The notes below the pieces were generated by a model. The model saw nothing but the letters and a program-made list of their open reading frames with translations, was not told the DNA's origin and ran no database searches. Positions 51,610 through 60,502 of a stretch of DNA of 64,000 nucleotides are shown piece by piece (within the stretch, counting starts at the first letter, position 1; each line of letters opens with the position of its first letter). Origin of the DNA: an uncultured Candidatus Melainabacteria bacterium (GTDB taxonomy: Bacteria > Cyanobacteriota > Vampirovibrionia > Gastranaerophilales > Gastranaerophilaceae). The DNA is taken from assembly GCA_949927415.1 (NCBI GenBank), contig CATLFB010000003.1:291449-355448 (forward strand), given 5' to 3'. The position numbers were made by a program, and so were the translations under genes.

Positions 51610-52275
51610 TTAGACTAAACCCTCTTTCATCGCAAGCGAAATGGCTTTTGAGCGTGATGTAACGTAAAGTTTTTGCAAGATACTATGGACATGAGTTTTT
51701 GTGGTCGAAATCGTCACAACAAGTTTTTCTGCAATCTGCGGATTTGAAAGCCCGTCAACAATCAAAGCCAGAACTTCCATTTCGCGCTCAGTCAGGCCAT
51801 AGAGGTTTTTGCCGAGTTTATAGTTAATTTCGCCCGTTCTTTGCGCGGGAGCAGCATTGCGGCGAACATTTGTCAAAACAACTTTTGCAATTGCAGGGTC
51901 AAGCCATCCGGCCCCTTCGCTAACTGCCAAAACTGCCGAAATCGTTTGTTCTGAAGTTGCGCCTTTTGTAATATACCCGTCAGCTCCTGCCTGGAAGGAA
52001 TCGAAAATATCATCTTCGTCCTCGCGGGATGTGTACATCAAAACTTTAATCCGGGGATTTGCGGATTTGATTTTTTTAGTCGCCTCAATGCCGTCAATGG
52101 TCGGAAGTCCAATATCCATGATGACAACATCCGGCTCAAGCGCAAGCGCCTTATCAACGCCTTCCTGACCGTCTGCTGACATATCCGTGATTTGAATATT
52201 TGAATTTTGCCCGAGAATCACGGACAAACCCATTCTTGCCATATCGTGATCTTCAACTATCAAAACCCTAACCAT
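51610..52275 (-). CDS. NarL/FixJ-family response regulator
   Basis: 221 residues from ATG 52275. Receiver domain (about 1-120): LIVEDHD acidic pair, phospho-Asp in VVIMDIGLPTIDG, Thr/Ser in LMYTSRED, Lys in GYITKGA. C-terminal LuxR-type HTH (about 155-215): LTEREMEVLALIVDGLSNPQIAEKLVVTISTTKTHVHSILQKL. Overlaps the kinase gene by 8 bp, so it is almost surely its partner. Confidence 0.94.
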   Translation of the reverse strand: MVRVLIVEDHDMARMGLSVILGQNSNIQITDMSADGQEGVDKALALEPDVVIMDIGLPTIDGIEATKKIKSANPRIKVLMYTSREDEDDIFDSFQAGADGYITKGATSEQTISAVLAVSEGAGWLDPAIAKVVLTNVRRNAAPAQRTGEINYKLGKNLYGLTEREMEVLALIVDGLSNPQIAEKLVVTISTTKTHVHSILQKLYVTSRSKAISLAMKEGLV

Positions 52276-53854
52276 TTGCAACCTGTCTTTCTTCATCTTC
52301 TTTTAGGACATTTGTCAGAAGGAAAGTGAATTCACTGCCTTTATTCAACTTGCTTTCAACCCAGATTTTGCCGCCATGGGCTTCTATTATCTGGCGTGAA
52401 AGATATAAACCAAGCCCTGTGCCGGTTGAACGTTTGCGGCTTGTGCCTTGAGAAAATCTCATAAACAAATGCGGAATATCAGCCTGCGGAATTCCGTTTC
52501 CGTTATCTTCCACAGAAAATATCAAATCGCCTGACTGGGCTTTTAGGATAACTTTTATACAGCCGTCTTTGTTTGTGTAATTGACCGCATTTCCGCAAAG
52601 GTTAGTGATTACGCGCTTCAATTCACCTTTATCTGCGTAAACTTCCAGCTTGTCATCAAAATCGCAAACAAGTTCAAGATTGATATTTTTCTTTTCCGCA
52701 AGCGGCAAAAGTTCTTCAATACACTGTTCGACAAGGATTTTCGGGGAGAAAACGGTTTTGCACAATTCAAGCTTTCCGCTGTCAAAACGGTAAACTTCCA
52801 ATAATGCATTAACAAGCCCAAGCAAATCCTCATTGCTTTGAAGCATTGTGGATAAAAGCACTTTCTGCTTCTCTTCGAGAGTGCCTAAAGAGCCGTCAAG
52901 GAAGAATTTCAGCGTTTGTATTGCAGCAAGAAGCGGTGTTCTCAAATCATGAGTCAATGTCGCAATAAAATCATCTCTAAGGCGTTCTGTTTCTTTTTGA
53001 GCGCTTACATTTCTGATAACGCCGACGTATTTTTCGGGCTTTGAATCTTCATCATTATTTATTGCAGCAAAATTGATTTCTACAGGCGTATGTGTACCGC
53101 TTAGAGAATTCAAAACCGTACAGTCTTTTAAAAGCACTTCCGAATTGTCATAATCAAGGCCGAAAAGTCCGCTTCCGTCAATGGAATCATCCGTTTTACA
53201 GCCTTTGACAATTTTATCAAAAGACTGATTTAAAAGAGAAGTTTCTGTTAAGCCGGTCAGATTTTCGCATGCAGGATTTATCTGCTCAATTTTGCCGTCA
53301 TTGTTGAGAATAATTATTCCGTCAGCGCAGTGGCTGATTATGCCGGAGAGTTTCTGGTTTGCCTGAGAAAGGTCATGGGTGCGTTCTGTTACAAGCCTTT
53401 CCAAATCAGTTGAATAGATTTCAAGCTGTTTTTTAGCCTCTTCCAATTCCTTAATTTTCCGGCGCAAATCGCTTAATAGGTGACTTCTTTCAATACCGTT
53501 TCTGATATTCATCATCAAATCGTCATTATCCCATGGCTTTTCAATATATTTGTAAAGCCCGATTTCATTTATGGCTTTGATTGCATTTTCTTTGTCAGCA
53601 TAGCCGGTTAAAAGAATCATGCTGGTTTCGGGATACATTTTTTTTGCTTCGCGCAAAAATTCAAGCCCGTTCATATCGGGCATCAAAAAATCCGAGATTA
53701 TCAAATCCGGCGCGTCATTTTTCATATATTCAAGAGCCTCGAGAGGCGAATTAAAGTATGCACCGCCTTTTATACCTTCAACTGCGAAAAGTGTTTTGAA
53801 AGCCGAGGTAACAATTTTTTCATCATCAACTACAATAATTTTACCGTTTATCAT
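52268..53854 (-). CDS. hybrid sensor histidine kinase (REC-PAS-HisKA-HATPase)
   Basis: 528 residues from ATG 53854, cytoplasmic. Order: receiver domain (about 1-120, IIVVDDEKIV, phospho-Asp in LIISDFLMPDMNG), coiled coil, PAS domain (about 170-280), HisKA with phospho-His in TLTHDLRTPLLAAIQTL, and HATPase with N-box NLCGNAVNYTN, VEDNGNGIP and GTGLGLYLSRQI. An N-terminal receiver suggests it is itself controlled by another kinase. No Shine-Dalgarno; TTGTAC-N17-TATTAT ends about 9 bases upstream of the ATG. Confidence 0.93.
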   Translation of the reverse strand: MINGKIIVVDDEKIVTSAFKTLFAVEGIKGGAYFNSPLEALEYMKNDAPDLIISDFLMPDMNGLEFLREAKKMYPETSMILLTGYADKENAIKAINEIGLYKYIEKPWDNDDLMMNIRNGIERSHLLSDLRRKIKELEEAKKQLEIYSTDLERLVTERTHDLSQANQKLSGIISHCADGIIILNNDGKIEQINPACENLTGLTETSLLNQSFDKIVKGCKTDDSIDGSGLFGLDYDNSEVLLKDCTVLNSLSGTHTPVEINFAAINNDEDSKPEKYVGVIRNVSAQKETERLRDDFIATLTHDLRTPLLAAIQTLKFFLDGSLGTLEEKQKVLLSTMLQSNEDLLGLVNALLEVYRFDSGKLELCKTVFSPKILVEQCIEELLPLAEKKNINLELVCDFDDKLEVYADKGELKRVITNLCGNAVNYTNKDGCIKVILKAQSGDLIFSVEDNGNGIPQADIPHLFMRFSQGTSRKRSTGTGLGLYLSRQIIEAHGGKIWVESKLNKGSEFTFLLTNVLKEDEERQVANG

Positions 53855-53863
53855 AATACTAAT

Positions 53864-53892
53864 ATAATAAAGTATTTTTTTCAGATGTACAA
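53864..53892 (-). promoter_or_regulatory. promoter of the two-component operon, probably near-leaderless
   Basis: Minus strand TTGTAC (53887-53892), 17-base spacer, TATTAT (53864-53869); the ATG at 53854 lies 9 bases beyond the -10 box. Confidence 0.5.
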
Positions 53893-53922
53893 ATTGGTTA
53901 CAAATTCGCAATATTAGGCCTT

Positions 53923-53957
53923 AAAAAAAGCCGGAAGAAAACTCGTCCGGCTTTTTA
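53923..53957 (-). terminator. intrinsic terminator of the superoxide reductase-ferritin operon
   Basis: 11-bp stem AAAAAGCCGGA/TCCGGCTTTTT with T7 on the minus strand; 7 bp after the ferritin stop. Confidence 0.88.
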
Positions 53958-53963
53958 AATCAT

Positions 53964-54476
53964 TTATGCAGTATATGAATGAGGTTTGTAAGTTCTCTGC
54001 TGGAGTTCTTTGTCGAGATGATAAAGCGCGGCTTTTTCATCCCCGAACATTTTGAGTTTTTTGATTACATCATCGACGTTTGCTTCTTCTTCAACCTGTT
54101 CTGAGATGTACCAGTTGATGAAGTGTCTTGTCGCTAAGTCGCAATCTTCTTCCGACATATTTGCGACGCAATTTATGCTTTCTGTGACGTATCTTTCATG
54201 GTCAAATATTTTTTCAAATATTTCCATTAGATTTCCGAATTGAGCATCGGGCGTGTCTATTTGTTTGAGGTTCACCTCGCCCTGGCGTTCAATTATATAA
54301 TCAAACAGAATCATCCCATGATCGACTTCTTCTCTTGCCTGAACGCGTGTCCAGTTTGAAAACCCTTTAAGACCAAGTTCATCAAAATGCGCAGAAATAG
54401 CAAGATATAAATAAGCGGAATAAAATTCTTTGTTAATTTGCTCATTAAGAATGTTTTGAATTTTTTCACTAATCAC
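53964..54476 (-). CDS. ftnA: ferritin
   Basis: 170 residues if started at GTG 54476, which has GGAGG at 6 bases. Non-haem ferritin that stores iron. Ferroxidase residues: EQINKEFYSAYLYL (Glu17, Tyr24 region), AREEVDHG (Glu50, His53), NWYISEQVEEEANVDD (Glu94 to Glu130 region). The GTG overlaps the stop of the superoxide reductase gene by 8 bp, so the two are coupled: one removes superoxide, the other ties up the iron. Confidence 0.95.
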   Translation of the reverse strand: MISEKIQNILNEQINKEFYSAYLYLAISAHFDELGLKGFSNWTRVQAREEVDHGMILFDYIIERQGEVNLKQIDTPDAQFGNLMEIFEKIFDHERYVTESINCVANMSEEDCDLATRHFINWYISEQVEEEANVDDVIKKLKMFGDEKAALYHLDKELQQRTYKPHSYTA

Positions 54477-54864
54477 TTTCGCCCTCCCATAGTCCGTGCA
54501 GGTTGCAGAATTCGTAAGCAAGAGTTTTGCCGATTTTGTTTTCCAAAATCATTTTTGCTTCCTGTCCGGGGTGTAAATATTGTAAGTGTACACAGTTTTT
54601 ATCTTCGGAAATTGTTTCAATAAACATGATATAATGGTCATCGTTCATCGGATGCAGAACGGTTCCAACCTGAACTATATCTTTGCCTTCTTCATTTTTA
54701 ACAAAAACCGGGATATGTTTTTCGTTAAGCATTTCTTCCCTGTTATTTCCGTCAATGCGCTGCATCGGCTGTCCGCAGCACACAAGTTCGCCTTCACCCG
54801 GAAGAATTACCTGAACAAGATTGCCGCAGATTTCGCATCTGTAAAGCTGAAGTCTTTCAGTCAT
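54469..54864 (-). CDS. dfx: desulfoferrodoxin/superoxide reductase (2Fe-SOR)
   Basis: 131 residues. Reduces superoxide to peroxide without making oxygen, typical of anaerobes. N-terminal rubredoxin-like centre CEICGN plus VCCGQPM supplies four Cys; the catalytic centre has EKHIPVF, LHPMNDDHYI and CNLHGLWEG (four His and one Cys), and the Glu-Lys pair before the first His is kept. AAGGAG before the ATG. First gene of the pair with ferritin. Confidence 0.97.
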   Translation of the reverse strand: MTERLQLYRCEICGNLVQVILPGEGELVCCGQPMQRIDGNNREEMLNEKHIPVFVKNEEGKDIVQVGTVLHPMNDDHYIMFIETISEDKNCVHLQYLHPGQEAKMILENKIGKTLAYEFCNLHGLWEGESD

Positions 54865-54961
54865 TTGAAATCTCCTTTCTATAACGAAAATATACGGTTA
54901 ACATGAAATCTTCACATTGCACAGGCGGGGAGTATTTGCAAAAGCAGATTTAAGTAAAAAT

Positions 54962-54989
54962 TTGCCGAAAGGAAATTTTATGATATAAT
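54962..54989 (+). promoter_or_regulatory. promoter of the SRP RNA gene
   Basis: TTGCCG (54962-54967), 16-base spacer, TATAAT (54984-54989); the predicted RNA start is at about 54996. Confidence 0.6.
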
Positions 54990-54995
54990 AAATTT

Positions 54996-55258
54996 AAGCC
55001 GTGCTCCACGGGGAATTGCAATCCCTCGACCGGAAGTCAACGCCGGGTGCAGAGCCTGTTGTGAGGGTTTGGAGGGCAGGGTAAAAGTGAATATTTTTGT
55101 TGAGGCTTATGGCTAGGGCGGCGTAAAACTCCGAACCGTGTCAGGATGGAAACATAGCAGCACTAAGGTTACTTTTGCGGGTGTCTTGATTATAAGATGA
55201 GAAAATATTTTCTGATACTTTTGTCAGCCAAATTCGATAGACAGTGGCGCGGCTTTTT
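54996..55258 (+). ncRNA. ffs: signal recognition particle RNA, large (Alu-domain) type
   Basis: The conserved domain IV is at about 55140-55162: GTCAGG, stem ATG, loop GAAA, stem CAT, AGCAGC, the Ffh-binding loop. About 260 nt overall: AAGCCGTG..CCAC at the 5' end pairs with GTGGCGCGGCTT at the 3' end (12 bp with a 2-nt bulge), and GTAAAAGTGA (about 55081) pairs with TTACTTTTGC (about 55169) as helix 5. The RNA ends in a T-rich terminator. This is Bacillus-like in size, not the roughly 100-nt form of most cyanobacteria. Ends are estimated. Confidence 0.88.
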
Positions 55259-55302
55259 ATTTTTTTAATTAAAATACTCAATAATTGTTATGTTAATGCA
55301 AG

Positions 55303-56256
55303 CTATTTCAATTCTCTGTCAATAATATAGCGCGGCCGGCCTTTGACTTCTCTGTAAATCTGCCCGACATATTCCCCTATCATTCCAAGGCAGAATAATT
55401 GTAAGCCGCTGAAAAAACAACTCAGAATTAATGATGTCATCCAGTCATGCTGAGCCTGATTGTAAAAAACTTTATTGATTATAGCAATCAAGCCCACAAC
55501 AAAACTTACAAACGTCATAAAAAATCCGATAACCGATACAAGCCGCAAAGGCACGATGCTGTAAGAAGTTATACCATTCAAGGCAAGCGTTGTCAGGCTC
55601 ATGAAATTAAATTTTGATTTTCCTGCCATGCGCGGTTTTACATCAAAATTCACATACGCAGTCTTAAAGCCGACATCATTGAAAAACCCTCTCAAAAATA
55701 ATGCCCGTTCATTAAACTGCGCCATAACATCGAGCGCATGACTGCTTACAAGACGGTAATCAGAATGATTTACAGGAATGTTTGCACCTAAAAGATTCAT
55801 TGTCTTGTAAAACATCAAAGCGGTTATGCGTTTGAAGAAAGAATCCGTTTTTCGGTTATTTCGAATACCTGAGACAACATCAAACCCTTGCATATATTTA
55901 TCAACGAATTTTTCTATAGCCCACTCATCCTGCTGCAAGTCTGCATCAATTGAAACAACACAGTCACATCCGATTTTTTTAACAGCCTCAAGACCTGCAA
56001 TAATAGCCTTCTGGTTGCCGAAATTCTTGACAAATCTCTGGCCTTTTACGAGTCTGTTTTTCGAATGCAAGTCTTCAATTATGTCCCATGTTCTGTCCTT
56101 TGAGCCGTCGTCAATAAAATATATATAGCTGTCGCGCTTTATTTTGTTATGCTTAACTAAATGCTCTAAGACTTGTAAAAGCCTGGTTGCTGTAGACATT
56201 ATACATAACTCTTCGTTGTAGCATGGAACGATAATTGCAAGTCGCGGGATATTCAT
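55303..56256 (-). CDS. family 2 glycosyltransferase (GtrB/DPM1-like)
   Basis: 317 residues. GT2 domain: IIVPCYNEE, YFIDDGSKDRTWDII, FVKNFGNQKAIIAGLE, VSIDADLQQD (DxD-like), and LRGFFNDVGFKTAYVNFDVKPR. Two C-terminal membrane helices (about 235-260 and 270-295) and a final YVGQIYREVKGRPRYII. It probably moves a sugar from a nucleotide donor to undecaprenyl phosphate. AAGGAAGAG before the ATG. Divergent from the YdjC gene. Confidence 0.93.
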   Translation of the reverse strand: MNIPRLAIIVPCYNEELCIMSTATRLLQVLEHLVKHNKIKRDSYIYFIDDGSKDRTWDIIEDLHSKNRLVKGQRFVKNFGNQKAIIAGLEAVKKIGCDCVVSIDADLQQDEWAIEKFVDKYMQGFDVVSGIRNNRKTDSFFKRITALMFYKTMNLLGANIPVNHSDYRLVSSHALDVMAQFNERALFLRGFFNDVGFKTAYVNFDVKPRMAGKSKFNFMSLTTLALNGITSYSIVPLRLVSVIGFFMTFVSFVVGLIAIINKVFYNQAQHDWMTSLILSCFFSGLQLFCLGMIGEYVGQIYREVKGRPRYIIDRELK

Positions 56257-56322
56257 AAACTCTCTTCCTTAATTTCCTTTTTTATAATATAATACTTTTA
56301 CAATAAGCGCAAGGGTATTAAA

Positions 56323-57165
56323 ATGGCTGAAAAAAAGTTCATACTAAATGCAGACGACTTCGGGATGACAAATGATTTCAACCGTGCTGTTTTGTATGCT
56401 TACAGCCACGGATTTTTAAAGAGCGCAAGCTTATGCGCAAACGGTTCCGCCTTTGAAAACGCCGTTAACGAAGTCCTTCCGGAATGCCCTGACCTTGGTG
56501 TCGGAGTGCATTTGAATATCATTGAAGGAAAATCCCTTACAAATTGCCATCTTCTAACCAATGACAAAAAAGAATTCAACAACGGATATCTTTCATTAAT
56601 TCTGAAATCGCGCAACAAAGATTTCAGAATTCAGGTTGAAAAAGAATTCCGCGCGCAGATTGAAAAGGTTATGAAGTATGCAAAACCTGACCATCTGGAT
56701 TCTCATGTGCACACCCATGCGATACCTGAAATATTCAAAATCACAGTAAGATTGGCAAAAGAATACGGAATTCCCTTTGTCAGAACCCAGCATGAAGTTT
56801 TCTATAATGTTCCGGAATTTTCAAGACACTGCAATTTCAAGTATCCGGTAAATATTTTGAAAATTCTTCTTCTGAACTATTTCACACACCAAAACAAAAA
56901 AACTCTTAAAAACACCGGAATCCGAACGAACTATTATCTTCTCGGAGTCGGATACACCGGTTTGATGGACAGCAAGACAATAGAATGCGGGCTTGAGGCA
57001 TTGCCTGATGAAAGTTGTATCGCCGAAGCTCTGATTCATCCGTGCAAATACTCTTCTGACAAAAAAGACCAGCACATGAAAGAATTTCTTATTACGCAAG
57101 ACAGAGAACTGGAAAACTTTATTTACGGATTAGGGTTCGAAATCACAAATTACAAGCGGATTTAG
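56323..57165 (+). CDS. YdjC/ChbG-family carbohydrate deacetylase (HpnK-like)
   Basis: 280 residues. Metal and catalytic motifs: LNADDFGMTNDFN at the N-terminus, LGVGVHLNIIEG, and LDSHVHTHAIPEIF with three His. Family members remove acetyl groups from N-acetyl sugars. Its position beside a lipid-linked GT2 suggests it works on an envelope glycan or lipid. The next gene starts at the base after its stop. Confidence 0.88.
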   Translation: MAEKKFILNADDFGMTNDFNRAVLYAYSHGFLKSASLCANGSAFENAVNEVLPECPDLGVGVHLNIIEGKSLTNCHLLTNDKKEFNNGYLSLILKSRNKDFRIQVEKEFRAQIEKVMKYAKPDHLDSHVHTHAIPEIFKITVRLAKEYGIPFVRTQHEVFYNVPEFSRHCNFKYPVNILKILLLNYFTHQNKKTLKNTGIRTNYYLLGVGYTGLMDSKTIECGLEALPDESCIAEALIHPCKYSSDKKDQHMKEFLITQDRELENFIYGLGFEITNYKRI

Positions 57166-58968
57166 ATGAAACAAGCTTTAAAAATTATCTATTTATTCAT
57201 ATTTTTTATTATTTTCTGCCTGTACGAAACTTTTCAAAATTCAGGCACAAGAGTTATTGAAATAATAACCCCGTCAAAAATTGTTGTGGACTTAAACAAC
57301 AACGGAATAAAAGACGACGGTGAAACGATTTGTATACCCGATATCAAAGTCTTCACGGCAAACCTTCAGGCCAATCAAAATGAGCTTGCAAAATCACTCA
57401 ATATTTCACAAACGGACGCCATAAATGCAGGATATTTAAGTGACGAATTTGCAAAAGAGACTTTGCTCGGTCAAAAAGTTACGGTTGAATTCACTGAAAA
57501 CGCCAAGCCTGAATGCAAATTTGCAAATATTAAAATTGACGAGAAAAATTATTCTGAACTTCTTTTAAATTCGGGCTTAGGCATAATCGATAACAAACCC
57601 GCGAATCCGGAACTCTTCAAACAAAAAATCAAAGAAGCACAATCCCTGAATCTTGTTATTTTAAACAGAAAAAGCCGTAAATTCCACAAACTCGACTGCA
57701 AATTCGGACTTAATTCCGCGGATTATGTAATTATTCCGATGAAAGACGCCGAGAATATGTATGAAAGGTGCAAATATTGTCTTGTTCGCCCTGTTCAGCA
57801 GGAAAAGTTCAAAGCAAAAGTCGAAGAAACTCTTGACAAAAGTACATATCCGGAAGTTTTCATCCATCAGAACATCAAATTTATTGTATCGGATTACACA
57901 AACCACCTTGTGCCGGACAGCAAATGCGCCCACTATTTTTGCAAAGAAGTCGTCAATCTGATTAACACAACAAATTCAACGCTTGATATGGCAATTTACG
58001 ACTGGAACAACATCCCTGAAGTTATTGCGGCAATTAACAAAGCCAAAAGCCGCGGCGTTGAAATCCGCGTAATCTATGACAAGCGCACCGGCGACAACTT
58101 CTACCCGGAAACCGATGAATTTGTCAGCACGATAGAAAATACTCGCTCAGACGAAATCGAAGGCAGCAAAAATTTAACATCAATGCTTATGCACAACAAA
58201 TTTATAATCTCAGATAACAAACGCTTGCTGACAGGTTCGATGAACTTTTCACGAACAGGCTTGTCCGGATTCAACGCAAACAGCATTATACTGATTAATT
58301 CAGAACCAATCGCCCAATATTATACTCAGGAATTCAACCAGATGTTCAGCGGCAAATTCCATACCCTAAAAGAAAAACACAACGCCTCTAATGTTTTCAA
58401 AAGCGGAGATTCCACAATAAAAGTGTATTTTTCACCTCAGGACAAAACCGCCAAAAATGCACTTGTGCCGTTAATAGAAAATGCACAAAAATATATTTAT
58501 CTTCCTGTTTTTGTAATCACTCACAAAGATATGACCGAAGCTTTAATAAAAGCGAAAAACCGCGGAGTTGATGTAAAAATAATTCTGGACGCAACTGCAA
58601 CCCGCACAAATCATTCAACACATACAGTAATCAGAAGCGCCGGAATCCCTTTAAAAACAGAAAACTACGCAGGCAAAATTCACAACAAATCAATGATTAT
58701 TGATGACAAATATGTTGTAACGGGTTCAATGAATTTTTCAAACAGCGGTGAGAACAGAAACGACGAAAACTGCATGATAATCGAAAACACCGATCTTGCA
58801 AAATTTTACAGAGGCTGGTTTGAATTTATCTGGAAGAAAATCCCCGATAAATTTCTGAAATACAGCGCCCGCCCCGAAAGCCGCGAATCAATCGGTTCAT
58901 GTTATGACGGAGTTGACAACGATTACGACGGCAAAATCGATTTTAATGACGAAGGCTGCAGACGCTAA
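57166..58968 (+). CDS. exported phospholipase D-like protein with SNase-like N-terminus
   Basis: 600 residues. N-terminal membrane helix (about 5-23); residues about 30-160 resemble a degenerate thermonuclease (SNase-like) domain (TVEFTENAKPECKFANIKID, YSELLLNSGLGII); a Cys-rich patch follows (KFHKLDCKFG...CKYC). Two PLD half-sites: MHNKFIISDNKRLLTGSMNFS and IHNKSMIIDDKYVVTGSMNFS, each HxKxxxxD. The tail DNDYDGKIDFNDEGC looks calcium-binding. It may cut phospholipids or nucleic acids outside the cytoplasm. No gap after the YdjC stop. Confidence 0.85.
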   Translation: MKQALKIIYLFIFFIIFCLYETFQNSGTRVIEIITPSKIVVDLNNNGIKDDGETICIPDIKVFTANLQANQNELAKSLNISQTDAINAGYLSDEFAKETLLGQKVTVEFTENAKPECKFANIKIDEKNYSELLLNSGLGIIDNKPANPELFKQKIKEAQSLNLVILNRKSRKFHKLDCKFGLNSADYVIIPMKDAENMYERCKYCLVRPVQQEKFKAKVEETLDKSTYPEVFIHQNIKFIVSDYTNHLVPDSKCAHYFCKEVVNLINTTNSTLDMAIYDWNNIPEVIAAINKAKSRGVEIRVIYDKRTGDNFYPETDEFVSTIENTRSDEIEGSKNLTSMLMHNKFIISDNKRLLTGSMNFSRTGLSGFNANSIILINSEPIAQYYTQEFNQMFSGKFHTLKEKHNASNVFKSGDSTIKVYFSPQDKTAKNALVPLIENAQKYIYLPVFVITHKDMTEALIKAKNRGVDVKIILDATATRTNHSTHTVIRSAGIPLKTENYAGKIHNKSMIIDDKYVVTGSMNFSNSGENRNDENCMIIENTDLAKFYRGWFEFIWKKIPDKFLKYSARPESRESIGSCYDGVDNDYDGKIDFNDEGCRR

Positions 58969-59651
58969 AGCCTTGGAAAATCGATAGTTTTATCTTTAAT
59001 ATTTGCTTTTTGCGCAGCCCTGACCGCTTTTTCCTCAGGTTGGCCTTTAAAAAGTTCTAACAAATCTGCGAAAGGTTTTCTTTGAAAAAACTTTAAAGCA
59101 TCAGGATTGCCGCCAAAATCTTCCGGAAGATTAAACTTTGTTGAACCAAGTTTCTCAACACCGTTAATATTAATATCCTGAGCGTATATATACTCAATTG
59201 GCTTTTTTCTTCGGGTATAAAGAGTTTGAAAAACTGCGCTGTCACCATTTAGTGCATGATAATCGTCAGTTTTTGCATTTTGAACCCTGATTCTTAATTT
59301 ATTAATATCAAAATTCTTTGTCGGAACTCTTAAAACAACAGCCTCGCGATTTTTACCAATCAAGGCAGATGCAAGGTTTATTTTACCGCCTTCTTCTTTG
59401 AAATCAAAAAATGTACTTGTCCAACGCTTTAAGAAATTCTTCAAATCAAATAAAAATACGCCATTAAGTTCACTAATACACAGTCCGTCATCCGTGGTTA
59501 AGATTTTACCACTTTTCAACATTGACTCGTAATTCTTTTCTGTCGTCACATGATATAAATATCGCGGAATATTCGGTTTGCCAGTCTTTGCAATTCTTCC
59601 GGAATTTTGCACAACAGACTTTCCCAACTTTAATAGAGCATTAATTGTCAT
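58965..59651 (-). CDS. putative ADP-ribosyltransferase-fold protein
   Basis: 228 residues, soluble. PRYLYHVTTEKNYESMLKSGKI (about 29-50) has the His-x-Thr start of the KptA/DarT-like ART fold, ELNGVFLFDLKNF the second strand, and KPIEYIYAQDINI (about 149-161) a Glu where the catalytic residue is expected. No antitoxin-like partner adjoins it. A short N-terminal helix (NALLKLGKSVVQNSG) precedes the domain. CAGGGG precedes the ATG. Assignment is by pattern only. Confidence 0.6.
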   Translation of the reverse strand: MTINALLKLGKSVVQNSGRIAKTGKPNIPRYLYHVTTEKNYESMLKSGKILTTDDGLCISELNGVFLFDLKNFLKRWTSTFFDFKEEGGKINLASALIGKNREAVVLRVPTKNFDINKLRIRVQNAKTDDYHALNGDSAVFQTLYTRRKKPIEYIYAQDININGVEKLGSTKFNLPEDFGGNPDALKFFQRKPFADLLELFKGQPEEKAVRAAQKANIKDKTIDFPRL

Positions 59652-59699
59652 AAAATTCCCCTGTTATTATAATAAAAACAAAACAGCAGGAATTATTGC

Positions 59700-60413
59700 C
59701 TAATAATTCGGAATAATTTTTGCTTCAACCTCTTTTTGCGCATTAACACTGTTGTTCAGACTTCTTGCAAGTTCTGCGGCAGTGTTTGCCGTGTGAAATT
59801 TTCCGCCGGTCACAAGTGATGTGCACTCCAATTGCGCCAAATCATCCTCTTCAGTCACATTAAACGCAATAACATCTATCACAACATCTTTTCTGACCTT
59901 CACAAGTTCCATAACCCATTTACACGGACTTTCATCACAATTTTCTCCGCCGTCAGTCAAAAGAATAATATGTTTTTTGCCGGGAAACCCGATAAAGTCA
60001 TTCTTGACAGCTTCCTTTAAAGAATATGTAATCGGCGTCATTCCTCTGGGTTTTGGGCCTGAAAGCGCACCTGCAATAGCGGCTGAATTCATCGGAGCCG
60101 GCGCAACAAGCAAAGTAGACGCCCGACATGCATCAATCGGAGTAAATCCCATTTTATGCCCGTAAACACGAAGTCCCACCGAAATATTTTTGTTGATTTT
60201 CGGAAGAATTTCGCGCATCGTATCAAGCATTAAATCAACCTTTCGCCTGCCGTCAAGCGATTCTGACATGCTGTTTGAAAAATCAAGTATAAAAAGCATC
60301 CTCTCTCCTCCCTGCTGTCGCATTTGATAGTTTTCAGGTCTGTAAACTCCGTATTGCGATGCAAAAGCAGGAAGTGCAAACATTATTAATGCTAAGAGTG
60401 TTATGATTTTCAT
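59700..60413 (-). CDS. exported von Willebrand factor A domain protein
   Basis: 237 residues from ATG 60413, chosen because it starts a clean signal peptide (MKIITLLALIMFALPAFA). The VWA domain carries the metal site: FILDFSNSMSES (DxSxS), GMTPITYSL (Thr) and IILLTDGGENCD (Asp). It probably binds a protein partner at the cell surface or in the periplasm. A longer frame reaches a GTG at 60455. No strong ribosome site. Confidence 0.88.
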   Translation of the reverse strand: MKIITLLALIMFALPAFASQYGVYRPENYQMRQQGGERMLFILDFSNSMSESLDGRRKVDLMLDTMREILPKINKNISVGLRVYGHKMGFTPIDACRASTLLVAPAPMNSAAIAGALSGPKPRGMTPITYSLKEAVKNDFIGFPGKKHIILLTDGGENCDESPCKWVMELVKVRKDVVIDVIAFNVTEEDDLAQLECTSLVTGGKFHTANTAAELARSLNNSVNAQKEVEAKIIPNY

Positions 60414-60502
60414 AAAATTAATATATAAAAAATTTTGGAATTTTATATTACTCACCCCGCTTATTTATGGTATAATTTCACCTGTAAAAAGGGATATGAA
60501 AT

